From Acetobacteraceae bacterium (GTDB lineage: Bacteria > Pseudomonadota > Alphaproteobacteria > Acetobacterales > Acetobacteraceae): 5,758 nucleotides of DNA. The stretch spans positions 1-5,758 of the forward strand of contig JAIYAI010000795.1 of the NCBI GenBank assembly GCA_027489135.1, written 5' to 3'. Shown in pieces: positions 1-5,736 of the stretch. A program made the position numbers and the translations under genes. Position 1 is the first letter of the stretch. Every line of letters starts with the position of its first letter. The notes under the pieces are model-generated. The model worked only from the letters and a program-made list of their open reading frames with translations, had not been told where the DNA came from and searched no databases.

Positions 1-118
1 CCGGGAAATCATTGGCCGAGGGCGCAGGGTTTGCTAGAGGGGGGCGGGGGATCTGTTGCTGATGCTGGGTCGGAATGGCGTGTCCGCGGATATTTGGCGC
101 AACAGGACCCAGGGCTCG
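1..118 (+). other. Non-coding leader upstream of the capsule-export cluster
   Basis: No convincing gene lies here. One forward frame stays open from base 1 to a stop near 183, but it has no start in the window, and beyond 119 it runs out of frame with the lipoprotein gene. AT-richer patches (about 6-12, 29-36, 90-95) suggest regulatory rather than coding DNA. No -35/-10 pair with normal spacing could be picked out with confidence. A 7-base inverted repeat, CTGGGTC at 65-71 and GACCCAG at 106-112, ends inside the purine-rich stretch before the first start codon. Confidence 0.45.
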
Positions 119-496
119 ATGAGCGCCGGCAATGCCCGCGCCTGCGCGATCGTTTCGGCGGCGTTGGCGCTTGCCGCCTGTGAGTCGCTGTCCCTGCCCG
201 ACCTCGGCGCACCCGCGCCGGCGGCCTCGGCCGCCGCGCCGGCGGCGACGCCCCCTGCGCCGAGCGATCCGCTGCTGGTCTTTGTCGCTGCGGCTGGGCC
301 CGGCGGCAGCGGCGTGGTGAACGGCCAGACCGTGCGGATCGCCCGCAGCTACACCGCCGCAAGCGGCCGCGAATGCCGGGAGGTGCTGGTCGGCTCCGGC
401 CTCGGGGAGCGCGCGGCCGTCGCCTGCCTCGACCCGGTGGCCGGCTGGTCGCTGGCGAAGCCGCTGCTGCGGGGCAGCGGCCTCGGCCGACCGTGA
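119..496 (+). CDS. Small Ala/Pro-rich outer-membrane lipoprotein, first gene of the capsule-export cluster
   Basis: The ATG at 119 gives 125 residues with a classic lipoprotein signal: a short basic N-terminus (R7), a hydrophobic stretch at about 8-20 and the lipobox L-A-A-C at 18-21, so C21 should be lipidated. The +2 residue is Glu, not Asp, which by the usual Lol rule favours outer-membrane sorting. Residues 31-50 are an Ala/Pro linker. The remaining ~70 residues form a small domain with a Y-T-A-A-S-G-R-E-C motif (78-86) and a second cysteine at C103, a possible disulfide pair, then G-W (109-110) and P-L-L (115-117). This pattern recalls small surface-antigen-like lipoproteins, but I cannot assign a family. 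Longer in-frame starts (TTG 56, ATG 62) would bury the signal peptide inside the protein and are disfavoured. The ribosome site is weak (AGGA 104-107 or AGGG 111-114). Position at the head of the operon suggests a role in capsule export or assembly (inference). Confidence 0.72.
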   Translation: MSAGNARACAIVSAALALAACESLSLPDLGAPAPAASAAAPAATPPAPSDPLLVFVAAAGPGGSGVVNGQTVRIARSYTAASGRECREVLVGSGLGERAAVACLDPVAGWSLAKPLLRGSGLGRP

Positions 497-573
497 CCGG
501 CGCCGGGCAGGCCGGAGCGCCGCGGCCCCTCGCCGGGCAGCCCCGGCCGGCCGGCGGCGTTGCGCCGGGCGGC

Positions 574-1350
574 ATGCCACGGCTCGTCGCCTGCTTCGAT
601 ACGCAGTGCCGGGTGATCGGCGCCCTGCTCCTGCGCGAGCTCTCGACCCGCTTCGGCCGCGAGAACGTCGGCTTCCTCTGGCTCTTCGTCGAGCCCGCGC
701 TGCTCGGCGGCACGATCGGGTTGATGCACCACTTCAGCGGCCACGGCCTGCCGGGCGGCATCGACATCATGTCGTTCTGGGTGCTGGGCTACATCCCCTA
801 CTACCTGTTCCGCGCCGTGGTGAACCGCGCCCCCTCCGCGATCGTCAGCAACCAGTCGCTGCTCTTCCACCGCCGCATCACCATCCTCGACATCATGATC
901 TCGCGGAACCTGCTCGAAGGCGGCGCGGTGCTCGGCGCCATGGCGGTCTTCGTTCTGGCGCTCGGCGCGGTCACCGGTGTGTGGCCGGAACAGCCGGCCA
1001 AGCTGGTCGCCGGCATGGCGCTGATGCTGGGCTTCGCGCACGGGCTGTCGCTGCTGATCGCCGCGGGGTCGGTCTACACCGACATGTTCGAGCGGCTGAC
1101 CCACCTGGTCACCTACCTGACCCTGCCGATCCTCGGCAGCTTCTTCATGGTGTTCTGGCTGCCGACCGAGCTGCAGCAGATCGTGCTCTGGATCCCCACG
1201 GTGCATTGCTTCGAACTGGTCCGGGACGGGCAGTTCGGCAGCATGGTGCCGACGCACTACGACATCCCCTACGCCCTCACCTGCATCGCGCTGCTCAACC
1301 TCTTCGGCCTCGCCGCGCTGCGCAAGGCGCGACGCGACGTGGTACTGTGA
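574..1350 (+). CDS. kpsM: Capsular polysaccharide ABC transporter, permease subunit (KpsM-like, ABC-2 family)
   Basis: This is the inner-membrane channel subunit that, with the ATPase encoded next, moves lipid-linked capsular polysaccharide out of the cytoplasm. The ATG at 574 gives 258 residues, the length I recall for E. coli KpsM. The amphipathic N-terminal element L-L-L-R-E-L-S-T-R-F-G (18-28) followed by G-F-L-W-L-F-V-E-P (33-41) is the hallmark of the polysaccharide-export branch of ABC-2 permeases. About six membrane segments can be seen, near 33-51, 63-83, 116-137, 144-166, 178-197 and 231-249. The late motif W-I-P-T-V-H-C-F-E-L-V-R (206-217) is also typical. The start is uncertain: the same frame opens with GTG at 493, whose bases overlap the upstream TGA stop (GTGA, 493-496). 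That start would add a 27-residue Gly/Pro/Ala-rich tail (285 residues) and couple the gene to the lipoprotein. Neither start has a strong ribosome site. Confidence 0.93.
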   Translation: MPRLVACFDTQCRVIGALLLRELSTRFGRENVGFLWLFVEPALLGGTIGLMHHFSGHGLPGGIDIMSFWVLGYIPYYLFRAVVNRAPSAIVSNQSLLFHRRITILDIMISRNLLEGGAVLGAMAVFVLALGAVTGVWPEQPAKLVAGMALMLGFAHGLSLLIAAGSVYTDMFERLTHLVTYLTLPILGSFFMVFWLPTELQQIVLWIPTVHCFELVRDGQFGSMVPTHYDIPYALTCIALLNLFGLAALRKARRDVVL

Positions 1351-1356
1351 GGGGGG
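1351..1356 (+). promoter_or_regulatory. Strong ribosome binding site for the kpsT-like gene
   Basis: A run of six G follows directly on the final A of the permease stop codon, making AGGGGGG, four bases before the ATG at 1361. It is the best Shine-Dalgarno in the transporter cluster and decides the ATPase start. The neighbouring genes have weak sites and probably depend on overlap or coupling. Confidence 0.6.
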
Positions 1357-1360
1357 CGCG

Positions 1361-2008
1361 ATGATCCGTCTGCACGGCCTCGGCAAGGCCTACAAGGTGC
1401 ATGGCCGCATGCGGCCGGTCTTCACCGGCATCGACGCGGTCTTCCGGCCGGGCGAGGCGGTGGGCATTCTCGGCCGCAATGGCGCCGGCAAGACCACGCT
1501 GCTGCGCCTCATCGCGGGTGTCGAGCACCCGACCTCCGGCTGGATCGAGCGGAGCATGAGCGTCTCCTGGCCGCTCGGCTTCGCGGGGGCCATGCACTAC
1601 TCCATCTCGGGCGCCGACAATGCCCGCTTCATCGCCCGCATCTACGGCAAGCCGCTGGCGGAGACGGTGGACTTCGTCGACGAATTCGCGGAGCTTGGCG
1701 AATACTACCGCATGCCGGCCAAGACCTATTCGGCCGGCATGCTGATGCGCCTCGGCTTCGCCCTCTCCATGGCGGTCGATTTCGACTGCTACCTCGTGGA
1801 CGAGGTGGTGGCCGCGGGCGATGCCCGCTTCGCCGACCGCTGCCGTGCCGCGCTCGAGGAGCGGCGCGGCCGCAGCACGATCCTCTTCGTCTCGCACGTA
1901 CCCCACTTGCTGCGCCAGTTCTGCACCTCCGGCGCGGTGCTTCAGGATGGCAGGCTGACCCGATATGACGATCTGGACCAGGCGATCGAGGCTTACGGAG
2001 CCCACTGA
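1361..2008 (+). CDS. kpsT: Capsular polysaccharide ABC transporter, ATP-binding subunit (KpsT-like)
   Basis: This cytoplasmic ATPase of 215 residues powers the KpsM-type permease. All core motifs are visible: Walker A G-R-N-G-A-G-K-T-T (38-46), signature Y-S-A-G-M (123-127) in place of LSGGQ, Walker B C-Y-L-V-D-E (143-148) with catalytic Glu E148, a D-loop region A-A-G-D (151-154) and the switch histidine H179. The length is that of KpsT and short O-antigen ATPases, without the extra C-terminal carbohydrate-binding domain of long Wzt proteins. That fits a capsule exporter. At the Q-loop the sequence reads A-M-H-Y-S-I-S-G (77-84), so the glutamine seems to be replaced by H79. A strong Shine-Dalgarno, AGGGGGG at 1350-1356, fixes the start 10 bases after the permease stop. 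The 3' end overlaps the next gene by 44 bases, consistent with a single transcript. Confidence 0.95.
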   Translation: MIRLHGLGKAYKVHGRMRPVFTGIDAVFRPGEAVGILGRNGAGKTTLLRLIAGVEHPTSGWIERSMSVSWPLGFAGAMHYSISGADNARFIARIYGKPLAETVDFVDEFAELGEYYRMPAKTYSAGMLMRLGFALSMAVDFDCYLVDEVVAAGDARFADRCRAALEERRGRSTILFVSHVPHLLRQFCTSGAVLQDGRLTRYDDLDQAIEAYGAH

Positions 2009-3164
2009 GCAGGCGACGCTCGCGCCGGTCGGCTGGTCCGGCCCGGTCGCGCGCCCGCCCATGCTCGGGCGCCTGCGCCGCTGGGCGCGGCGCAGGTCCT
2101 TCCTGCTCGCCGTGATCCTGCCGACCATCATGGCCGGCCTCTGGCTCTTCGGCTTCGCCGCCAACCAGTACGATTCGGAGGCCCGCTTCTTGGTGCGCGC
2201 CCGGCAGACCGGCCCCTCCGCCGGCGGGCTCGAGGCGATGATCCAGAGCGCCGGCTTCACCAAGGGGTCCGAGGACGCGATGGGCGTGCGCGACTACCTG
2301 CAGTCGCACGACGTGGTCGCCGCGCTCCGCGGCCGCCTGCCGCTGGTCGACATCTTCCGCCGTCCCGAAGCCGACCCGATCGCCCGCCTGTGGTGGTCCG
2401 ACCCCTCGGCCGAGCGGCTGCTCGACTATTTCCGCCGCATGGTGAAGGTCCAGTACGACCAGACCAGCGGCATTTCCACGCTGACGGTGAAGAGCTTCCG
2501 GTCCGAGGATTCCCAGGCGCTGGCGGGCGAGCTGCTCGCCCTGTCCGAGGAGCTGGTCAATCGCCTCAACGCCCGCCTGCTCGAGGACGGGCTGCGCGTG
2601 GCGCGTGAGGAGGTGGCCCGGGCGGAGGCGCGGCTGGCCGCGAGCCAGTCCGCGATGACCGAGTTCCGCGACCGCGAGCGCTCGCTCGATCCCTCGCGCT
2701 CGGCCGCCGTCGCGCTGGAGAACCTCGGCAAGCTCGAGGGCTCCTTGACCCAGGCGCGGGCCGAGCTGGCGGAGGCGACGCGCTTCAGCCGTGCCGACAC
2801 GCCGCGCATGCTGCAGCTGCGCAACCGGGTCGAGGCGCTGTCCCAGCAGGCGACCGAGGAACGGAGCCGCATCACCGTCTCGGGCCATGCCTCGACCCAG
2901 CAGCTCGGCGAGTACGAGCGGCTGGCGGTGGAGCGCGACCTCGCCCGGACCCAGCTTGCTTCCGCCACCGCGTCGCTGGAACGGGCGCGCGCGGATGCGC
3001 AGCGCCAGCAGATCTTCCTGCTGCGCGTCGTCGAGCCGAACCGCGCCGAATGGGCGCGCTACCCGAAGGCCACCGAGACCGTGCTCTACATCTTCCTCTG
3101 CCTCTCGGTCGGCTACGGCCTGGCCTGGCTGCTGATCGCCGGGATGCGCGAACATGCCGCTTAA
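1965..3164 (+). CDS. kpsE: Capsule polysaccharide export inner-membrane protein (KpsE/BexC/CtrB-like polysaccharide co-polymerase)
   Basis: This 399-residue protein bridges the inner-membrane ABC transporter and the outer-membrane export protein across the periplasm. After a basic N-terminal tail (R-rich 36-44) there is a first membrane segment at about 46-66, then Y-D-S-E-A-R-F-L-V-R (69-78), a clear family motif. The periplasmic region ends in long coiled-coil stretches, about 200-238 and 246-352, separated by S-L-D-P (240-243). A Pro-containing segment (V-E-P at 356-358, Y-P-K at 366-368) leads into the second membrane segment (about 372-392) and a short cytoplasmic tail. There is no kinase domain, as expected for the KpsE class. 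The ATG at 1965 lies inside the ATPase gene (44-base overlap). The only other in-frame start before the membrane segment is ATG 2061, giving 367 residues, slightly shorter than the ~380 usual for the family. Either start keeps all domains; 1965 is preferred but not proven. Confidence 0.92.
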   Translation: MTIWTRRSRLTEPTEQATLAPVGWSGPVARPPMLGRLRRWARRRSFLLAVILPTIMAGLWLFGFAANQYDSEARFLVRARQTGPSAGGLEAMIQSAGFTKGSEDAMGVRDYLQSHDVVAALRGRLPLVDIFRRPEADPIARLWWSDPSAERLLDYFRRMVKVQYDQTSGISTLTVKSFRSEDSQALAGELLALSEELVNRLNARLLEDGLRVAREEVARAEARLAASQSAMTEFRDRERSLDPSRSAAVALENLGKLEGSLTQARAELAEATRFSRADTPRMLQLRNRVEALSQQATEERSRITVSGHASTQQLGEYERLAVERDLARTQLASATASLERARADAQRQQIFLLRVVEPNRAEWARYPKATETVLYIFLCLSVGYGLAWLLIAGMREHAA

Positions 3165-4929
3165 GCCCTGGCGGGCCGCACTCGCCGGCCTGCTGCTGTT
3201 CGCCGCCGGCTCAGCGCGCGCTCAGGCGCCGACCGAGCAGAGCTTCCAGGCGCAGCAACTGCCGAACAACACCTTCCAGGCGCCGCTGCAGAACCGACCG
3301 GGTTTCCCCACGGTGCCCTTCGCGCCGCGGGTCCAGACCGTGCCGCAGCTCATCGCACCGGATCGGACCGTGTCCCGCCAGGGCGATGTGACCCAGGCGG
3401 AGGGCGGGCCCGTGGTGCAGGGCCCGCTCGGCGATGCCGGGCGCCCCGCCGGGGCAAGCGCCATCTTCGGCGCCTCGCTCTTCACCCGCGACGCCACCGC
3501 CATAACCGACGCGCCCAACCCGAACTACATCATCGTCCCGAACGACCGCATCAGCGTCCGCATCTGGGGTGCGGTCGAGGGCGAGACGATGGGCATCGTC
3601 GATCCCTCGGGCAACCTCTTCATCCCGAACCTCGGGCCGATCCGCATCGCCGGCACGCGCGCCGGCGACCTGCAGCGGGTGATCGAGACGGAGGTGAAGC
3701 GCACCTACACCGACCAGGTGCAGGTCTATGCGACACTGCTCTCCATCCAGCGGATCGGCGTCTTCGTCACCGGCTTCGTCCGCACGCCGGGCCGCTTCGG
3801 TGGCTCCGCGGCGGACAGCGTGATCGACTTCCTCGTCCGCTCAGGCGGCGTCGATCCCGCGCGCGGCAGCTACCGCGACATCCGGGTGGAGCGCGGCGGG
3901 CGGCAGGTGGCGACGATCGATCTGTACCAGTTCCTGCTGGAAGGCCGGCTGCCGCAGATCCGCCTGCAGGAGGGCGACACCATCGTCGTCGGCCGCCAGC
4001 GCGCGGTGGTCGGTGCCGACGGCGCGGTGCGCAACAACTACCTCTTCGAGGTGCCGGGTCGCATGATGACCGGTCGCGAGCTGATCGAGTATGCGCGCCC
4101 GCTGCCCTCGGCCACCAACGCCGTCCTGCGCGGCACGCGCAACGGCCAGCCCTTCTCCCGCTACGCCACGCTGCGGGAGCTGGGCGGCATCCAGCTGCTG
4201 GACCAGGACGTCGTCACCTTCATCACGGACGCCCCGGCGCGCACGGTGCGTGTCACGGTGGAGGGCAGCCGCATCGGGCCCTCCGTCCTCGTCGCCGACC
4301 GCGACGTGCAGGTCTGCCAGCTGCTCGACTACATCGCGGTCGATCCGCTGCTGGCCGAGACGCGCGCCGTCTTCATCCTGCGCCCATCCGTCGCCGCGCA
4401 GCAGCGCCGCGCCATCGACGAGGCGCTGGACCGGCTGGAGCGCCAGCTCTTCATGGCGGTCTCCGCCACTACTGGCGTCGCCGCGATCCGCGCGAGCGAG
4501 GCGCAGCTCGTCTCCTCCTACATCCAGCGCGCGCGCCGCACCCAGCCCGAGGGGCGCGTCGTCGTGATGGACAGCGGCCGGTGCCTGCCGCTGCGCGTCG
4601 AGGACGGCGACGTCATCGTCATCCCCGAACGGGCCGAGACGGTGATGGTCGCGGGCGAGGTGACCGCGCCGCGCGCCGTCGTCTGGCGCCAGGGCATGCG
4701 GATCGACGATTATGTCCGCGCCGCCGGCGGCTATACGCCGCGCGGCGCCTCCTCCCAGATGATGATCCGGCGGGCCAGTGGCGAATTGGTTCTGGAACCG
4801 ACGGCTGCGCCGCAGCCCGGCGACGAGCTGATTGCCCTGCCGCGGCTCGACCCCAAGGTCTTCCAGATCGGCAGCGACCTGCTCGGGCTGATCTATCAGA
4901 TCGCTGTGGCGACGCGCATCTTCCTGTAG
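3154..4929 (+). CDS. kpsD: Periplasmic/outer-membrane polysaccharide export protein with SLBB domains (KpsD-like)
   Basis: This 591-residue exported protein should form the periplasmic and outer-membrane part of the capsule export path. The signal peptide is clear: K4/R7, hydrophobic 8-19, and a likely cut after A-R-A (21-23). There is no lipobox, as in E. coli KpsD and unlike Wza. A Gln/Asn/Pro-rich stretch (24-70) precedes the polysaccharide export (Poly_export) domain at about 125-197 (Y-I-I-V-P-N-D-R-I-S-V-R-I-W, then V-D-P-S-G-N-L-F-I-P). A first SLBB-type domain spans about 202-280 and ends in G-D-T-I-V-V-G. A second begins near 365 and carries a helical insertion (about 414-464). A third begins near 497 (V-M-V-A-G-E-V-T-A-P). 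The last ~20 residues are hydrophobic/amphipathic (Y-Q-I-A-V-A-T). The mature protein has only two cysteines, C388 and C477. The length is close to E. coli KpsD. The ATG at 3154 overlaps the kpsE-like gene by 11 bases, suggesting coupling. Confidence 0.93.
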   Translation: MPLKPWRAALAGLLLFAAGSARAQAPTEQSFQAQQLPNNTFQAPLQNRPGFPTVPFAPRVQTVPQLIAPDRTVSRQGDVTQAEGGPVVQGPLGDAGRPAGASAIFGASLFTRDATAITDAPNPNYIIVPNDRISVRIWGAVEGETMGIVDPSGNLFIPNLGPIRIAGTRAGDLQRVIETEVKRTYTDQVQVYATLLSIQRIGVFVTGFVRTPGRFGGSAADSVIDFLVRSGGVDPARGSYRDIRVERGGRQVATIDLYQFLLEGRLPQIRLQEGDTIVVGRQRAVVGADGAVRNNYLFEVPGRMMTGRELIEYARPLPSATNAVLRGTRNGQPFSRYATLRELGGIQLLDQDVVTFITDAPARTVRVTVEGSRIGPSVLVADRDVQVCQLLDYIAVDPLLAETRAVFILRPSVAAQQRRAIDEALDRLERQLFMAVSATTGVAAIRASEAQLVSSYIQRARRTQPEGRVVVMDSGRCLPLRVEDGDVIVIPERAETVMVAGEVTAPRAVVWRQGMRIDDYVRAAGGYTPRGASSQMMIRRASGELVLEPTAAPQPGDELIALPRLDPKVFQIGSDLLGLIYQIAVATRIFL

Positions 4930-4939
4930 GCCGCCCAGG

Positions 4940-4966
4940 CGGACCGCCGTTGCCCGCGGCGGTCCG
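4940..4966 (+). terminator. Strong hairpin just after the capsule-export cluster, without a T-tract
   Basis: CGGACCGCCG at 4940-4949 pairs perfectly with CGGCGGTCCG at 4957-4966 around a 7-base loop, giving a 10-bp stem that starts 10 bases after the kpsD-like stop codon. The bases that follow (ATCGTGCC) contain no run of T, so it is not a textbook intrinsic terminator. It could still stop transcription in a GC-rich genome, act with Rho, or protect the 3' end of the operon mRNA. The stem is certain; the role is inferred. Confidence 0.5.
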
Positions 4967-5031
4967 ATCGTGCCGAATTCCGATAGCCTTTCCGCGCGCC
5001 TGGACGCCGCGCCGGGCGCAAACTGCCGCCC

Positions 5032-5047
5032 TTGGCACGCGCTGCGC
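5032..5047 (+). promoter_or_regulatory. Candidate sigma-54 (-24/-12) promoter for the downstream lipoprotein gene
   Basis: TTGGCACG (5032-5039) matches the -24 element of the RpoN consensus YTGGCACG-N4-TTGC in full. After four bases (CGCT), the -12 position reads GCGC (5044-5047), keeping the key GC (5046-5047) at the correct 10-base distance from the GG (5034-5035) but lacking the two T. Transcription would begin about 12 bases downstream, leaving a leader of roughly 45-50 bases before ATG 5107. The same bases form a small imperfect dyad (TGGC 5033-5036 with GCCA 5046-5049), so an operator or a chance match is possible. Confidence 0.3.
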
Positions 5048-5092
5048 CAGGGGCCAGGATCCCCGCGGTCCCGCGTCGCGCGGCACCGATCC

Positions 5093-5098
5093 GGGAGG
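5093..5098 (+). promoter_or_regulatory. Ribosome binding site deciding the start of the duplicated-domain lipoprotein
   Basis: GGGAGG lies eight bases before ATG 5107. It supports that codon over the upstream in-frame alternatives, the first of which is a TTG at 5032 inside the candidate promoter. Confidence 0.65.
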
Positions 5099-5106
5099 CA
5101 GTCACC

Positions 5107-5655
5107 ATGAACCGTCGTATCGTCCTGTTCGCCCTGCCCGCGCTCGCCGCCTGCGCCTCGGTCGATGCGGAGCAGACCACGACCCTCGTGGGCGTGATCG
5201 AGACGGTCGATCCGGTTGCGCGGGAGGTTCTGATCCGCGGCGATGGTGGGTCGCAGTCCGGCGCATTGCTGACGGTGATCGCCGGGCGCGCCGTGCAGCG
5301 TTTGTCCTCGCTCCGGCCCGGCGACCGGGTGACGGTGCGCTATTACCAGGCGCTTGCCGCCCATGTCGCCTTCCCACTCTCGGGCGCGCCGGCTCCGACC
5401 GGGATGGTCACGCTGGAGCGCACCGCCAACCGTCCGGGCGGCGAGGTCACCCGCGTCCGCAGCGGCCGCGTCACCATCACCGCGGTGGATCCGGCCACCG
5501 CCACCGTCAGCTTCACCGGGCCAGGCGGGCTGCAGCGCACGGTGACGGCGACCAATCCGGAGGTCGCGGCCTTCGTGCGGCGCCTGCGCGTCGGCCAGCA
5601 GGTCGACATCGTCTACGAGGAAGCCCTGGCGATCTCGATCGACCCGGCCCGCTGA
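5107..5655 (+). CDS. Outer-membrane lipoprotein made of two copies of a small beta-rich module
   Basis: The ATG at 5107, behind a good GGGAGG site, gives 182 residues. The N-terminus is a lipoprotein signal: R3-R4, hydrophobic 5-14 and lipobox L-A-A-C at 13-16, with Ala at +2, so outer-membrane anchoring is likely. The rest appears to be an internal duplication. Module 1 (about 27-88) and module 2 (about 119-178) share V-D-P (34-36 and 127-129), a Val/Gly-rich strand pattern, L-R-x-G-x-x-V (69-75 and 160-166) and Y-x-x-A-L-A (79-84 and 170-175). A Pro/Gly/Thr linker (90-116) joins them. The layout, with a V-D motif, a short strand and then L-x-x-G-D-x-V-x-V, is like small OB-fold or DUF5666-type domains, but I do not assign a family. 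C16 is the only cysteine. The gene is separated from the capsule cluster by 177 bases and a hairpin, so it is probably a separate unit of unknown function. Confidence 0.85.
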   Translation: MNRRIVLFALPALAACASVDAEQTTTLVGVIETVDPVAREVLIRGDGGSQSGALLTVIAGRAVQRLSSLRPGDRVTVRYYQALAAHVAFPLSGAPAPTGMVTLERTANRPGGEVTRVRSGRVTITAVDPATATVSFTGPGGLQRTVTATNPEVAAFVRRLRVGQQVDIVYEEALAISIDPAR

Positions 5656-5675
5656 GCCGTCGAGTCGAGGCCGCG

Positions 5676-5703
5676 GCGGACGGGCACGCGCCCGTTCCGC
5701 TTT
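5676..5703 (+). terminator. Probable intrinsic terminator after the duplicated-domain lipoprotein gene
   Basis: GCGGACGGGC (5676-5685) pairs with GCCCGTTCCGC (5690-5700), giving ten base pairs with one bulged T (5696) and a 4-base loop ACGC. TTT (5701-5703) and then a pyrimidine-rich stretch follow at once. It begins 20 bases after the stop codon. The T-run is short, but shape and position fit a Rho-independent terminator. Confidence 0.6.
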
Positions 5704-5736
5704 GCCCTTCCCCGGCGGAGGGGATAGACCCCGGCC

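Noticed and set aside
56..96. TTGCTG (56-61) with TATTTG (91-96) as a housekeeping promoter
   Set aside because: The spacing of 29 bases is far from the normal 16-18, and no better partner was found for either element.
1..183. Forward frame open from base 1 to about 183, possible tail of an upstream gene
   Set aside because: It shows no consistent third-position G/C preference, has no motif and overlaps the lipoprotein signal peptide in another frame, so it is not supported as a gene end.
606..1364. 252-codon forward frame overlapping the permease
   Set aside because: The Arg/Pro/His-rich translation has no membrane segments or motifs; it is a shifted-frame shadow of the permease.
9..1386. 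Minus-strand open frames opposite the lipoprotein and permease genes
   Set aside because: They overlap the well-supported lipoprotein and permease genes, and their products are Arg/Pro/Ala-rich or His/Glu/Asp/Arg-rich without motifs or a plausible start.
1629..3155. 508-codon open frame on the minus strand
   Set aside because: It lies opposite the kpsT/kpsE-like genes, which have clear domain motifs. Its translation is a low-complexity mix of Arg, Gly, Ala, Glu and His with no recognisable motif. Long antisense frames are usual in very GC-rich DNA.
4968..4990. GATAGC at 4982-4987 as a -10 element for the last lipoprotein gene
   Set aside because: There is no -35-like sequence at the right distance; the position falls back into the hairpin stem.
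3841..5364. 507-codon open frame on the minus strand
   Set aside because: It lies opposite the KpsD-like gene, the hairpin and the start of the next lipoprotein gene. The Asp/His/Ala/Gly-rich translation is typical of the antisense of a GC-rich coding region.
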